Assembly (NCBI GenBank): GCA_016187465.1
Contig: JACPJQ010000002.1
Span: 62,001 to 126,000 of the forward strand
Direction: 5' to 3'
DNA from: Candidatus Woesearchaeota archaeon
GTDB lineage: Archaea > Nanobdellota > Nanobdellia > Woesearchaeales > GW2011-AR4
Length of the DNA: 64,000 nucleotides
Of this stretch, positions 43,379 through 51,788 are shown piece by piece (positions within the stretch are counted from its first letter, which is position 1; each line of letters begins with the position of its first letter). Position numbers and translations under genes: made by a program. The notes below the pieces were generated by a model. That model made no database searches and was not told where the DNA came from. It worked only from the letters and a program-made list of their open reading frames with translations.

Positions 43379-44014
43379 ATGAAACAGGGCTTGTTTATTG
43401 TCATTGACGGGATTGATGGCAGCGGAAAAACCGAGATTGTTAAGATGCTTCACAATTATTTGTTCACCAAGAATAAGAAATACCGCATTCTCGCTACAAG
43501 AGAGCCTACAAATGGTTCATACGGAAAAAAAATAAGGGAAATGCTTAGGAAAGAAAATGATCCGATAAGCAACAGCGAAAAACTGACGGAGCTATTTATG
43601 AAGGACAGAGAGGAGCATTTAAGTAACACAATAGAGCCTTTTTTGAATCGTTCAAGTAAGCATGAGCTGAATATTGTCATCTGCGATAGGTATTATTATT
43701 CGACGATTGCTTTCCAGGGAGCGCAAGGACTAAACGCAAAAGGGTTGATTAAAAAAAACATGGCTTTCAGAAAGCCGGATATGGCTTTCATTCTTGATGT
43801 TGAGCCATCTCTTGCGCTTAAAAGGATAGAGTACAGGAGGAGGGAAAAGTTCGAGCAGCTAGAGTTCATGAAAAAAATAAGAAAAAACTTTTTGTTATTG
43901 CCGAAACTATTGGAAGACAATATAAAAATAATAAATGCTTCAAAGCCTTTAAATGACGTTTTTGCAGCAATAAAGAAAGAGATTGAGAATATACTTGCCC
44001 ACAAAACTTATTAA
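43379..44014 (+). CDS. tmk: Thymidylate kinase (Tmk)
   Basis: A 211-residue dTMP kinase. P-loop IVIDGIDGSGKTEIVKML, the DR(Y/H) motif in VICDRYYYSTIAFQG, ATREPTNGSYGKKIREML (deoxynucleotide binding) and a LID region RIEYRRREKFEQLEF. It supplies dTDP for DNA synthesis. Close by is dUTPase, another dTTP-pathway enzyme, in the opposite direction. Confidence 0.93.
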   Translation: MKQGLFIVIDGIDGSGKTEIVKMLHNYLFTKNKKYRILATREPTNGSYGKKIREMLRKENDPISNSEKLTELFMKDREEHLSNTIEPFLNRSSKHELNIVICDRYYYSTIAFQGAQGLNAKGLIKKNMAFRKPDMAFILDVEPSLALKRIEYRRREKFEQLEFMKKIRKNFLLLPKLLEDNIKIINASKPLNDVFAAIKKEIENILAHKTY

Positions 44015-44092
44015 GCTTTGCTGCGGGTTTGTAATAGCAACAACAAATCATCAATAAACACAATTACTTTGTTGGCTGACTATATTTTTAAA

Positions 44093-44494
44093 TTAAGGTG
44101 TTTTCACATTATTGCTGCTTTTGTAGTAAGGCTCAGCAATCTCTTCCGCTTCATGCGGCTCTTCAACAGCGGTTTTTGCATAAGTTTCTTTAACTTCTTC
44201 CATAATTTCTTTATGCTTTATCTTATCCCAATTGAATATTATTGCTGTTATAACTATTGCAAGGCCGATTACAACAGCTGGCCAGAATAGACTGTACTGC
44301 ACAACAGTTTTCTGTATTGTGGGATATGTATGGCATGAGAAGTCAGAGCCGCAATAGGATTCCGAGCCGCAATCCTTGTTAGTTCTGCACTCTCTTTGGC
44401 TTACATTGACAAGCCATCCAAAGAAGAACACTATGACTATTATTATTATTAGAGCGATAAGCCCTGCCTCTGATTTTTTGTATAATGGCTTCAT
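44093..44494 (-). CDS. Membrane protein with Cys-rich extracellular loop
   Basis: A 133-residue protein with two membrane helices (LIALIIIIVIVFFFGWLV and FWPAVVIGLAIVITAIIF). Between them an outward loop has a cysteine pattern ECRTNKDCGSESYCGSDFSC, likely disulfide-bonded. The short C-terminal tail is acidic. Proteins like this are frequent in DPANN archaea, in my memory, but have no known role. Confidence 0.7.
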   Translation of the reverse strand: MKPLYKKSEAGLIALIIIIVIVFFFGWLVNVSQRECRTNKDCGSESYCGSDFSCHTYPTIQKTVVQYSLFWPAVVIGLAIVITAIIFNWDKIKHKEIMEEVKETYAKTAVEEPHEAEEIAEPYYKSSNNVKTP

Positions 44495-44562
44495 GACAAT
44501 AGGTATATTTATTTATTTTTAAATCTTTTTATTATAACTACTTAAAAGTAAATATACAAGAA

Positions 44563-44682
44563 TTAGTCTAACTGCTGCTTTTGCTCTTCAGAATCAATAG
44601 TTTCTTCAGGAACAAATTCGCCCAATTTTTTGTTCTTTTGAACTGTCTTAAAGCTTATTGGTTTGCTAGTGTCCTTTCCCAA
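44563..44682 (-). CDS. Possible short protein downstream of dut
   Basis: A 39-residue frame starting at a TTG that follows GAGGTGGGATT, ending TIDSEEQKQQLD. The track shows a longer version (80 residues), but its first half is the antisense of nothing and overlaps dut in another frame, so I trust only the part past the dut end. Weak support. Confidence 0.25.
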   Translation of the reverse strand: MGKDTSKPISFKTVQKNKKLGEFVPEETIDSEEQKQQLD

Positions 44683-44695
44683 AATCCCACCTCTT

Positions 44696-45127
44696 TTAAT
44701 CCAAGCCCGTGCTTCCGAACCCGCCTTCGTTTCTTGTTGTTTCGTCCAGCTCATCAGCTTCCTCAAAAACAGCTTCCTCAACCTTTGCAAAAACCATCTG
44801 AGCAATTTTCTTTCCTTTTTCTATTTTATAAGGCTTGTCGCCGAAATTAATCAACGGCACTTTAATTTCGCCCCTGTAGCCTGCGTCTATAGTGCCTACG
44901 CTGTTTACAGCGCCTATCCCGTGCTCTATCGCCAAGCCGCTTTTAGGCCTTACCTGAGCTTCATAGCCATAAGGAACAGCTATTTTAATGCCAGTGGCTA
45001 CGAGTTTTCTTTCCATTGGCTTTAACGTGTAATCTTCAGCGGCATAGAGATCAACTCCAGAATCCCCCTTATGGGCATAAAAGGGAGTTTTTACATCTGC
45101 CATTTTTTTGATTTTCACCTTTAGCAT
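44696..45127 (-). CDS. dut: dUTP diphosphatase (dUTPase)
   Basis: A 143-residue trimeric dUTPase. All five motifs are visible: GDSGVDLYAAED, VRPKSGLAIEHGIG, AVNSVGTIDAGYRGEIKV, KKIAQMVF and the C-terminal RNEGGFGSTGLD. It cleaves dUTP to dUMP, guarding DNA from uracil. The N-terminal KADVKTPFYAHKGD is normal. Preceded by a 226-base spacer that holds repeat copy 2. Confidence 0.94.
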   Translation of the reverse strand: MLKVKIKKMADVKTPFYAHKGDSGVDLYAAEDYTLKPMERKLVATGIKIAVPYGYEAQVRPKSGLAIEHGIGAVNSVGTIDAGYRGEIKVPLINFGDKPYKIEKGKKIAQMVFAKVEEAVFEEADELDETTRNEGGFGSTGLD

Positions 45128-45248
45128 TTTAATCGCAAAGAAAACCTGATTTTTAGCAATAAGCTTATATTTAAATAATTCGTAATTAAAAACTATAGTT
45201 TTAGTAAGCTATGTCAAAAACCATTAATCACAAACTATAGGAATCACT

Positions 45249-45296
45249 TATACTCACGGACAAAAATAATTATACAATAGTTGTCCGTTCGTAATA
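45249..45296. repeat. 48-base repeat, copy 2
   Basis: The same 48 bases as 31514-31561 (TATACTCACGGACAAAAATA start; one base differs). In this copy the changed base makes a perfect GGACAA/TTGTCC inverted repeat at 45257-45282. It is in a spacer between dut and an orphan gene, separate from trm1. It may be a copied fragment or the footprint of a small mobile element. Confidence 0.8.
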
Positions 45297-45354
45297 CAAA
45301 GAAAACCTATGGTTTTCGAGTGCTCAAAAATCTTCGATTTCCGACATATTGCAA

Positions 45355-45858
45355 CTATTCTTTTCTAAAAGAAAATATTGAAGCGAGATTGTGCTCAAGA
45401 ACTTTGCCGTTTGATGCGTCTATCTTCATGTTCAACGTATTAAAGGCTTCCGTCACATATGTGATGTTCCATACATTGCCAAGTTTTGATACATTCTGGA
45501 GGATTGCAATTGTTTTTACGCTTTTGTCATTTGGAAAATTTTCCTTTTGGAAGTTGTCTGATTTTGCAATCACATTGTCAAATGTGAGCTTTACCTTGCT
45601 TAAGTTTACTTCATTGACTTTTGTTTCTTCTTTTTTGAAAATATCTTCCTCCGGCTTAATTGTGACAGCATCTCCGTCTATTATAAAAGTTGTTATTTTA
45701 TCCTTTTTGCTGTCGTAAAAGCCTATCTGCCATTCTTCTGGGTTCATTTCCTGAAGTATTTTAAAGGCGTATGAAAAATAAGTGCCCTTGTGCTTTTGCT
45801 TCCACGACTTGAAGTTTGGGCTTTCCTCCAGTTTTTTTAATGCCTGTTTTATGTCCAT
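45355..45858 (-). CDS. Hypothetical protein with PepSY-like C-terminus
   Basis: A 167-residue soluble protein with no signal peptide. It starts DIKQALKKLEESPNFKSWKQKH; the C-terminal VWNITYVTEAFNTLNMKIDASNGKVLEH has the pattern of a PepSY-like beta-helix-beta unit. I cannot name a function. Related proteins seem to be widespread in small archaeal genomes. Confidence 0.65.
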   Translation of the reverse strand: MDIKQALKKLEESPNFKSWKQKHKGTYFSYAFKILQEMNPEEWQIGFYDSKKDKITTFIIDGDAVTIKPEEDIFKKEETKVNEVNLSKVKLTFDNVIAKSDNFQKENFPNDKSVKTIAILQNVSKLGNVWNITYVTEAFNTLNMKIDASNGKVLEHNLASIFSFRKE

Positions 45859-45910
45859 AACTTAGCTAAAAAGGTTAATATTTATATACATTTGTATCTT
45901 AACTAAATGA

Positions 45911-46861
45911 ATGCTCACAGCCGATGTAAAGCTAATATTGAGAAAGCAGCAGTATGAAGTAGTAGGCAATCATTCGCGAGTAAAGACTTGCCACTGGACT
46001 AAAAGCGACTTGAGAGGGGAAGGCGGCTGCTATAAAAGCAAATTTTACGGCATCAACAGCCATCAATGCGTTCAGATGACCCCCACATTCACATGCAACA
46101 ATGCCTGTGTTTTCTGCTGGAGGGATTTGAGGTACCATACAGAGCCTGCAATGGAGGGAGGGATAGACAACCCAGAAGATATAGTTGAAGGTACAATAGA
46201 AGCCCAAAGGAAACTGCTTTCCGGCTTTGGTGGCAATGAAAAAACAAGCAGAGAAAAGTTTGACGAGGCTATGCAGCCGCAGCATGTTGCCATATCGCTT
46301 GACGGCGAGCCTACTTTATACCCCAGATTAACAGAACTGATAAAGGAGTACAAAAAAAGAAATTTTTCGACATTTGTTGTAAGCAACGGCCTGCTGCCTG
46401 AAAGGATTGAAAAATTGCTTGAAGAGCCTCCGACACAGCTTTACATTTCAGTTGATGCTCCGAATGAAGAACTGTTTAATACCATTGACAGGCCGATTGT
46501 CAAAAATGCGTGGTATGGACTAATGAAAACACTAAGTTTGCTCCCAAGCATAAGAGAAAAATCAAGGACTGTGCTTAGGTTTACCCTAATCAAAGGCTTG
46601 AATATGGTACATCCTGAAGAATGGGCAGAAATAATGAAAATAAGCAATCCAATGTTTGTAGAGGTAAAGGCATACATGTGGGTGGGCATGTCGCGAGAGA
46701 GGCTTGAGCAGTCAAACATGCCAACTCATGAAGAAGTAAAGGATTTTGCTGAAGAAATTGCAAAACATGCGAATTACATGATAATAGACGAGCATGAGCC
46801 TTCAAGGGTTGTTCTGCTGATGAAGGAAGATTTTGACGGAAGGGTTATGAAGTTTGAGTGA
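45911..46861 (+). CDS. taw1: 4-demethylwyosine synthase (Taw1/TYW1), radical SAM
   Basis: A 316-residue radical SAM enzyme that builds the tricyclic wyosine base on tRNA-Phe. The [4Fe-4S] motif CxxxCxxC is CNNACVFCW (Cys62, 66, 69). An N-terminal second cluster set is suggested by CHWTKSDLRGEGGCYKSKFYGINSHQC. FVVSNGLLPERI and YISVDAPNEELFNTIDRP match TYW1. Archaeal Taw1 lacks the flavodoxin part of the yeast protein; so does this. It ends at the border of the restriction island. Confidence 0.94.
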   Translation: MLTADVKLILRKQQYEVVGNHSRVKTCHWTKSDLRGEGGCYKSKFYGINSHQCVQMTPTFTCNNACVFCWRDLRYHTEPAMEGGIDNPEDIVEGTIEAQRKLLSGFGGNEKTSREKFDEAMQPQHVAISLDGEPTLYPRLTELIKEYKKRNFSTFVVSNGLLPERIEKLLEEPPTQLYISVDAPNEELFNTIDRPIVKNAWYGLMKTLSLLPSIREKSRTVLRFTLIKGLNMVHPEEWAEIMKISNPMFVEVKAYMWVGMSRERLEQSNMPTHEEVKDFAEEIAKHANYMIIDEHEPSRVVLLMKEDFDGRVMKFE

Positions 46862-46978
46862 AGTTTCGTATAACACAGTTTTTCACTCACAAACTTCGCA
46901 AAAAACGTGTTATATTCACTTTTTTAGACACCTATAGAGAGACACACGCCGTAAATCTTAATTGAGAGGCACTTTCGC
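46859..46978. repeat. Left border of the restriction island: inverted sequence blocks
   Basis: TGAAGTTTCGTATAACAC at 46859-46876 is an inverted match of GTTATACGAACTTCC at 51067-51081. A hairpin (TATAACACAGTTTTT ... AAAAAACGTGTTATA) follows. Then ACTTTTTTAGACACC, CCGTAAATC and TGAGAGGCAC match, inverted, three blocks at 50829-50863. The order of the blocks is kept, with small insertions in this copy. It looks like the end of a genomic island. Confidence 0.6.
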
Positions 46979-47067
46979 TTAATATTAGTGCATTAAACGT
47001 ACAGAACAGGTTCTAAGTTTTTGTCTAAGAAGGCAATATTAATAAAGAGTTTAGTTACCCATTAATT

Positions 47068-47946
47068 ATGCTCAAAGAGTTTAGCCTTTCAGATAAAATT
47101 AAACTAGTATATGGTAATAATTCCAGTACATTACAAGAATTTATAGACAATTTAAATCAAGATTCTGAATTGTATTTATCAACTTATTCCGTCGCGAATG
47201 ATAAAGAAGACGCCACATTAAAAAAAGTGCTTGATGTGGCAAAAAAAAGAAAAGTCCACCTCTTAATATCGAAATTTCTTTTCGGAGAAAAAAAAGAAAA
47301 AAGACAGGAAAAAATAGAACTCTTTGCAGAATTATTTTTAAAAAACAGAAATATATCTGTATATTCTCTTCCAAGGTTGCATTCAAAAGTTTATTTGCAA
47401 AAACACATCTGCTATATAGGGTCTGAGAATTTTAATGACTGGGGAAAAAATATTGAGGTAGGTGTTATAATCAAAAATGAGGATAATATTAAAAAAATTA
47501 AAAGCCTATTTTTTGACTCTTTGTTAAAAGATGCTGTCAGAATAGAATTTGATAAAAATTATATGGTCAAATCTTTAAAAGTCCTGATAAATGACTTACA
47601 AGAGCTTCTTGGAACAGAATATGCTGATGGAAGTATCTCTACACCGGCATTTTATGACGAAGATTCATTCCTCAGCATTGAAAAATGCTCTAACAGACTA
47701 GAAATTTTGTATGCAACTGCAGGTTATTTTAAAATGGATGAAGAAGATATTGAAGAAGCTTTTAGTAGCATAGATAATCTCCTTTTTGACTTTAGAGATC
47801 CTTATGGACCTTTCTTTTTTCATAGAAGAGAGCCTCACATCGATCACTATAGTGATAAAGATGACTTTGATGCTATCTGGGTTAGAATTGATGAAATAAA
47901 GGATTGTGTTATTAGATTCTTAGGGAAAAATAAGATTACTTTGTGA
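47068..47946 (+). CDS. PLD-superfamily nuclease-like protein
   Basis: A 292-residue protein with one phospholipase-D-type HKD motif: LHSKVYLQKHICYIGSENFNDWG (HxK...SxN order). A single-motif PLD protein would act as a dimer, as in NgoFVII-type restriction enzymes and Nuc nucleases. The C-terminal ~100 residues are acidic and unknown. Its place beside a DNA methyltransferase gene suggests a role in restriction or phage defence. A 206-base spacer precedes it. Confidence 0.72.
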   Translation: MLKEFSLSDKIKLVYGNNSSTLQEFIDNLNQDSELYLSTYSVANDKEDATLKKVLDVAKKRKVHLLISKFLFGEKKEKRQEKIELFAELFLKNRNISVYSLPRLHSKVYLQKHICYIGSENFNDWGKNIEVGVIIKNEDNIKKIKSLFFDSLLKDAVRIEFDKNYMVKSLKVLINDLQELLGTEYADGSISTPAFYDEDSFLSIEKCSNRLEILYATAGYFKMDEEDIEEAFSSIDNLLFDFRDPYGPFFFHRREPHIDHYSDKDDFDAIWVRIDEIKDCVIRFLGKNKITL

Positions 47947-48028
47947 CCCACGGGACATGTAGACGTAAGATTTAAATATTCATACACATATTATTTTAAA
48001 GAGGTTTTATTTATGAAAAAGGGTTAAA

Positions 48029-49039
48029 ATGGCACATGGAATAAATAAAACAACCAATGATTTTAGCTCTCCAGCATTTATTGACCTATTCGCAGGAATA
48101 GGGGGCATCAGAATTGGATTTGAAAGGGCAGGATTTAATTGTGTATATAGTTCAGAAAATAACGATGAATGTAGAAAGACATACTATAGGAATTTTGGAG
48201 AATGGCCTGATGGAGACATCACTAAAGTTGATGAGAGATATGTTCCCAATCATAGCATATTAACAGCGGGATTTCCATGCCAACCCTTTAGCGCTGCAGG
48301 TAGGAAAAAGGGGTTTGATGATACAAGGGGTACATTGTTTTTTGATATATTGAGAATCTTAAAGGAAAAGAAGCCAGAAGTCGTTTTTTTAGAGAATGTA
48401 AAAAACTTAAAATATCATGATAAACGTAGAACACTTAGTATAATGCTGAAACATCTTGAAGAATTAGGATATCTAATAAGTTGGAGGATACTGAACGGAA
48501 AAGATTTTGGTTGCCCCACAAATAGGGAAAGGACAGTTATAATTGGATCGAAAACAAAAAAATTCGATTTTACAAGATTAAAACGACTTCCCCCAGTTCA
48601 TTTAAAGGATATTCTAGAAAATGAAGGACAGTTTTATTATTTAAAATCCCCCCAGTATACCTTAATCTCCCAAGAGTTAATTAAGGAACAAGATTCTGGG
48701 TTGGTATTTGTAGGATATAGAAATAAGCCAATTAGAACAAATGGGGTTAGACCAAATACAGAACATTTATCTAGAGTTCATCGTCAGTGTAATCGTATTT
48801 ATTCTTCAGATGGGACACATCCAACAATTGCGTCACAAGAGCCGACTGGTAGATACCATATTTATCATAATGGAAAGGTCAGACGACTTACCATAAATGA
48901 ATGCTTCAGTATTATGGGTTTTCCAAAATCATTTAAGAAAGTAAGTACGAATGGTGATTTGTATAAACAGATTGGAAATTCTGTATGTGTGCCTATGGTT
49001 GAACAAGTAGCAAAAGAGATTAGGCGCCAGCTATTTTAA
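48029..49039 (+). CDS. DNA (cytosine-5) methyltransferase
   Basis: A 336-residue C5-methyltransferase. Motif I is IDLFAGIGGIRIGFERAGF; motif IV is AGFPCQPFSAAGRKKGFDD with the catalytic cysteine; motif VI is VVFLENVKNL; motif VIII is TNRERTVIIG; motifs IX-X are present (INECFSIMGFP, YKQIGNSVCVPMVEQVA). The region between VIII and IX, which sets the DNA target, is about 100 residues; the target cannot be read from sequence. It is convergent with the HNH-type endonuclease gene, overlapping by four bases. Its TATA-like GATTTAAATATTC is ~55 bases upstream. Confidence 0.93.
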   Translation: MAHGINKTTNDFSSPAFIDLFAGIGGIRIGFERAGFNCVYSSENNDECRKTYYRNFGEWPDGDITKVDERYVPNHSILTAGFPCQPFSAAGRKKGFDDTRGTLFFDILRILKEKKPEVVFLENVKNLKYHDKRRTLSIMLKHLEELGYLISWRILNGKDFGCPTNRERTVIIGSKTKKFDFTRLKRLPPVHLKDILENEGQFYYLKSPQYTLISQELIKEQDSGLVFVGYRNKPIRTNGVRPNTEHLSRVHRQCNRIYSSDGTHPTIASQEPTGRYHIYHNGKVRRLTINECFSIMGFPKSFKKVSTNGDLYKQIGNSVCVPMVEQVAKEIRRQLF

Positions 49040-50112
49040 ATAAACTTGTACTTTTTTAGCTCTTTGTCAATATCTCCACTCTTCATATGCGATAGCAGAT
49101 AAGATAATACCAATTTCTTTTCATTGTATTTTTGATTTTTTATAAAAGGAATAATATGGTATATTTTTTTGCCAGTATTTTTGTCGTAGCTATATATGTC
49201 TTTTTGAAGACTATTGCAATATTTACAAATTGAAGTAATATTTCCCTTGGAGGTATCCCCTCCTGCTGATAAATGTCCTAATAAATGCCCCTTTTCAAAC
49301 TTAGTTTTTTGCCCAATTTTATTTGTTTCTCCTTCGAATAGTCCACATTCATAACATCTCAGTTGTTTTGGGTCCTTATTGAGAATAGAAACTAACTCTG
49401 ACCAATCTTCCTTGCTTAAACTAATATTTGCGCTTCTTCGTTCGTTTCTTTCAAATATTGGAAAAGGGTATAAGCACTTGCAAAAACCGTCAGGAATATT
49501 TTTATTTTGTTCACTGGTCAAAAATGGATAGCCCAACATATACCTAAACTCCCTGGGGCGTTCGCCTTCTATTCCTCTTCCAGACATTGCTAAACCAGAT
49601 TTTCTCATTTCTTCCCTAATATCGTCATACTTCCACAATTTACCACAATTTTCTTTTCTACTGAAGAAAAGTATGAGTTTTTGATGCTCACCATAGGAAT
49701 CCTTATTAGAATTAACATTTAATGTAAAATTCAGATCTTTTATTGTCTTTCTATGGTCTTGCTTTAATATAGTGCCAAGAACATCCCAAATAGTATAAAC
49801 AATATTTTTATTGTCTATTAAATCAACTGATATATCCAAATTTTTATACTTACCTCTAAATTCCCATTTTATACCATTAGATTCTTCCTGCAATTTTCCA
49901 GATGGAAGGATTTTTGTTATTGTCCCAAAAATTTTAGAATTTTCATTTACGTCAACAAAATATATTCTTATTGCGAATGCTGAAGATGCTTCTTTTAGCG
50001 AGCTTTTTCTTTGTTTAAAGTAATTTTCAGATTTACTTAATGCTTCTGAATAATTATTTGACTGTTCAAATAATTTTAATACTCCATTTTGATACATTAA
50101 TACAGCTTTCAT
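49036..50112 (-). CDS. HNH-type restriction endonuclease-like protein
   Basis: A 358-residue protein with an HNH-type zinc nuclease region at residues ~260-320: LRCYECGLFEGETNKI, FEKGHLLGHLSAGGDTSKGNITSICKYCNSLQ. The two CxxC pairs and the His in KGHLLGH fit a zinc-stabilised HNH fold. The first ~240 residues are probably the DNA-recognition part. Lying next to a C5-methyltransferase, it is very likely the partner restriction enzyme. Its start overlaps the Vsr gene stop by four bases. Confidence 0.78.
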   Translation of the reverse strand: MKAVLMYQNGVLKLFEQSNNYSEALSKSENYFKQRKSSLKEASSAFAIRIYFVDVNENSKIFGTITKILPSGKLQEESNGIKWEFRGKYKNLDISVDLIDNKNIVYTIWDVLGTILKQDHRKTIKDLNFTLNVNSNKDSYGEHQKLILFFSRKENCGKLWKYDDIREEMRKSGLAMSGRGIEGERPREFRYMLGYPFLTSEQNKNIPDGFCKCLYPFPIFERNERRSANISLSKEDWSELVSILNKDPKQLRCYECGLFEGETNKIGQKTKFEKGHLLGHLSAGGDTSKGNITSICKYCNSLQKDIYSYDKNTGKKIYHIIPFIKNQKYNEKKLVLSYLLSHMKSGDIDKELKKYKFI

Positions 50113-50504
50113 TCTATTATCACTCTCACTTTAGCTTCACATTTTTGAAGATTCGAGTATATCTGATGTTCCCGAATTCTAATAACTTTCCAGCCATTAG
50201 ATCTAAGCTTTCTTGTGATTTTTTTATCTCTTTGAGCATTGTTGTCGATTTTTGGTCTCCAATATTTTGTATTAGATTTTGGCTTGCGAAAGCATTTTGG
50301 ACATTTATGCCAAAAACAACCATCAACAAAAATTGCAATTTTTTTATTTATTAGTCCAAAGTCAGGTTTTCCAAAAATTTTGGGTTGATACCTCAAAAAA
50401 GTCCCCTCGATAGATTTTCTTAGTAGCTTCTCTGCATTGGTATTATTAGACCTAATGCGGGACATCACATAACTTCTTTTGTCCTTTGATATTTTATCAG
50501 CCAT
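50109..50504 (-). CDS. vsr: Very-short-patch-repair endonuclease (Vsr)
   Basis: A 131-residue Vsr. MSRIRSNNTNAEKLLRK, GKPDFGLINKKIAIFVDGCFWHKCP (catalytic Asp and zinc-site residues), KYWRPKIDNNAQRD and WKVIRIREHQIYSN all match. It nicks next to T:G mismatches that arise when 5-methylcytosine deaminates. It is the expected companion of the C5-methyltransferase coded on the other strand. Confidence 0.93.
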   Translation of the reverse strand: MADKISKDKRSYVMSRIRSNNTNAEKLLRKSIEGTFLRYQPKIFGKPDFGLINKKIAIFVDGCFWHKCPKCFRKPKSNTKYWRPKIDNNAQRDKKITRKLRSNGWKVIRIREHQIYSNLQKCEAKVRVIIE

Positions 50505-50506
50505 TA

Positions 50507-50752
50507 TTATAAAAATTTCATTGCTTGTTTTCCTTTTTCTGATATTCTATAACTAACAGTCCTACTACCAGCAGAGATAGAATCAATTAATTTTTTCTCT
50601 TTCATTTGTTTTAATATTCTACTTATAGATGCTCTATTCAAATCCAATTCTTTAGCTAATTCGCTAGGGAGAAAAGTCTTGCTTTTTAGCAACTTCAGTA
50701 CCTTAACTCTATACTTGCCATCTTTCAGCCAAGTCAATATATGGACATCCAT
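50507..50752 (-). CDS. Winged-helix regulator of the restriction operon
   Basis: An 81-residue winged helix protein: VLKLLKSKTFLPSELAKELDLNRASISRILKQMKEKKL (helix-turn-helix) and SRTVSYRISEKGKQAM (wing). It is the first gene of the minus-strand operon regulator-vsr-endonuclease, two bases ahead of vsr. It probably times endonuclease expression, as controller proteins do in other restriction systems. Repeats ahead of it look like its own operator. Confidence 0.82.
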   Translation of the reverse strand: MDVHILTWLKDGKYRVKVLKLLKSKTFLPSELAKELDLNRASISRILKQMKEKKLIDSISAGSRTVSYRISEKGKQAMKFL

Positions 50753-50764
50753 TTTATCTAGGAG

Positions 50765-50810
50765 ATTAACACATTATTTAAACATGATTAACATTTAGTT
50801 AACATTTAGA
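50765..50810 (-). promoter_or_regulatory. Promoter and repeated operator of the restriction operon
   Basis: On the plus strand GATTAACA occurs at 50765 and 50787, and TTAACATTTAG is repeated perfectly in tandem at 50789-50799 and 50800-50810. The minus-strand TATA-like TTTAAATAA lies between the GATTAACA copies. The layout, two repeats upstream of a TATA box and one downstream, suits activator plus repressor binding by the winged-helix protein. Confidence 0.6.
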
Positions 50811-50828
50811 AATATGCCAAAAACTACA

Positions 50829-51081
50829 GTGCCTCTCAGATTTACGGTGTCTAAAAAAGTCTGCGGACGCAGTTTTCCCACACTTCGTAGCGGGAAAAGA
50901 ATATAACACATATTTCACGGAAAAATCGAACGCTTACGCTAAAATGCCAAGCATTTTTCGATTTTTCCTAAGTTTTTTCCATCTCTCAAAATTTTCCAGC
51001 TCTGTGTGCGGGTTGCCTCACACGAGGGCAAATTTTGGAGGGCAAAAACATCGTGAAATATTGTACGTTATACGAACTTCC
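50829..51081. repeat. Right border of the restriction island; structured repeat copy B
   Basis: GTGCCTCTCA, GATTTACGG and GTGTCTAAAAAAGT at 50829-50862 are inverted matches to the left border. Next, TATAACACATATTTCACG (50902-50919) can pair with CGTGAAATATTGTACGTTATA (51052-51072), enclosing hairpins AAAAATCGAA/TTCGATTTTT and CAAAATTTT/AAATTTTG. 50911-50988 is related to 37247-37323. The 330-base region holds no gene; it is a folded DNA or RNA element. Confidence 0.6.
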
Positions 51082-51083
51082 AA

Positions 51084-51692
51084 TTAAACCTCAATAATCT
51101 TCCCAAAAGGCCCGGGGTTAATAATTTTAGTTTTGTTTATTTTATCTCCTTTCCCAAAATTCTCATGAAGATGACCGCAAATCATTAAATCAACCTTGGT
51201 CTTCTCAACGAAATTCCTGAAGGACTTGTTGCCGCAATGCCCCTGCATAATCTTGTCTAATTTTGTTTTGTAAGGGGGGGCGTGCGTCAAAAAAACAATT
51301 TTTTTGTCTAGATTGTTTTTGATTAAATCTTTGAATCTTGCTGAAAACCTTTCAAATTCCCTGTCAACAAGAGCGAATCCTCCTCCACCATAGCCAAGAA
51401 ACAGGACATTCTGCTCGAGAAAATGTTTCTTATGAACAAAGATTATATTTTTGAATGATTTTGAATATTTTGCAAATAATGAGTCATCCTCGTGATTGCC
51501 GTGAATAATAATAGTCTTTTTGTTGAATTTGTTCAGCTTTCTCAGAATGTTGACTAAGCCGCGCTCAAATAAGGAGATATCACCTGCGCAGACCAGCAAA
51601 TCGGGATTTTGGAATTTTACTTTCTGCCTTATCCTCTTCAATGCAGATAACGAGCCGTGAATGTCTGTAAAAGCGAGTATTTTCATTAACAT
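51084..51692 (-). CDS. Metallophosphatase (calcineurin-like)
   Basis: A 202-residue calcineurin-type phosphoesterase with the full metal site: AFTDIHGSL (DxH), LLVCAGDISLFERG (GD), IIIHGNHEDD (GNHE), VFLTHAPPY (H) and MICGHLHENFG (GHxH). The substrate is unknown; it resembles the small archaeal Ysh1/MJ0936-like enzymes. A second ATG two codons later (51686) is an equally good start. A TATA-like TTTTAAATATA is about 25 bases upstream. Confidence 0.87.
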   Translation of the reverse strand: MLMKILAFTDIHGSLSALKRIRQKVKFQNPDLLVCAGDISLFERGLVNILRKLNKFNKKTIIIHGNHEDDSLFAKYSKSFKNIIFVHKKHFLEQNVLFLGYGGGGFALVDREFERFSARFKDLIKNNLDKKIVFLTHAPPYKTKLDKIMQGHCGNKSFRNFVEKTKVDLMICGHLHENFGKGDKINKTKIINPGPFGKIIEV

Positions 51693-51788
51693 GGGTAATT
51701 AAGCACTATATTTAAAAGTAATTGTTACTACTTACAGATTAATAAAAATAGAAAGATTTAAAAAGGGTTTGAAATATAAGTTATCTTA

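Noticed and set aside
44581-45025. Plus-strand ORFs opposite dut
   Set aside because: They are antisense to dUTPase.
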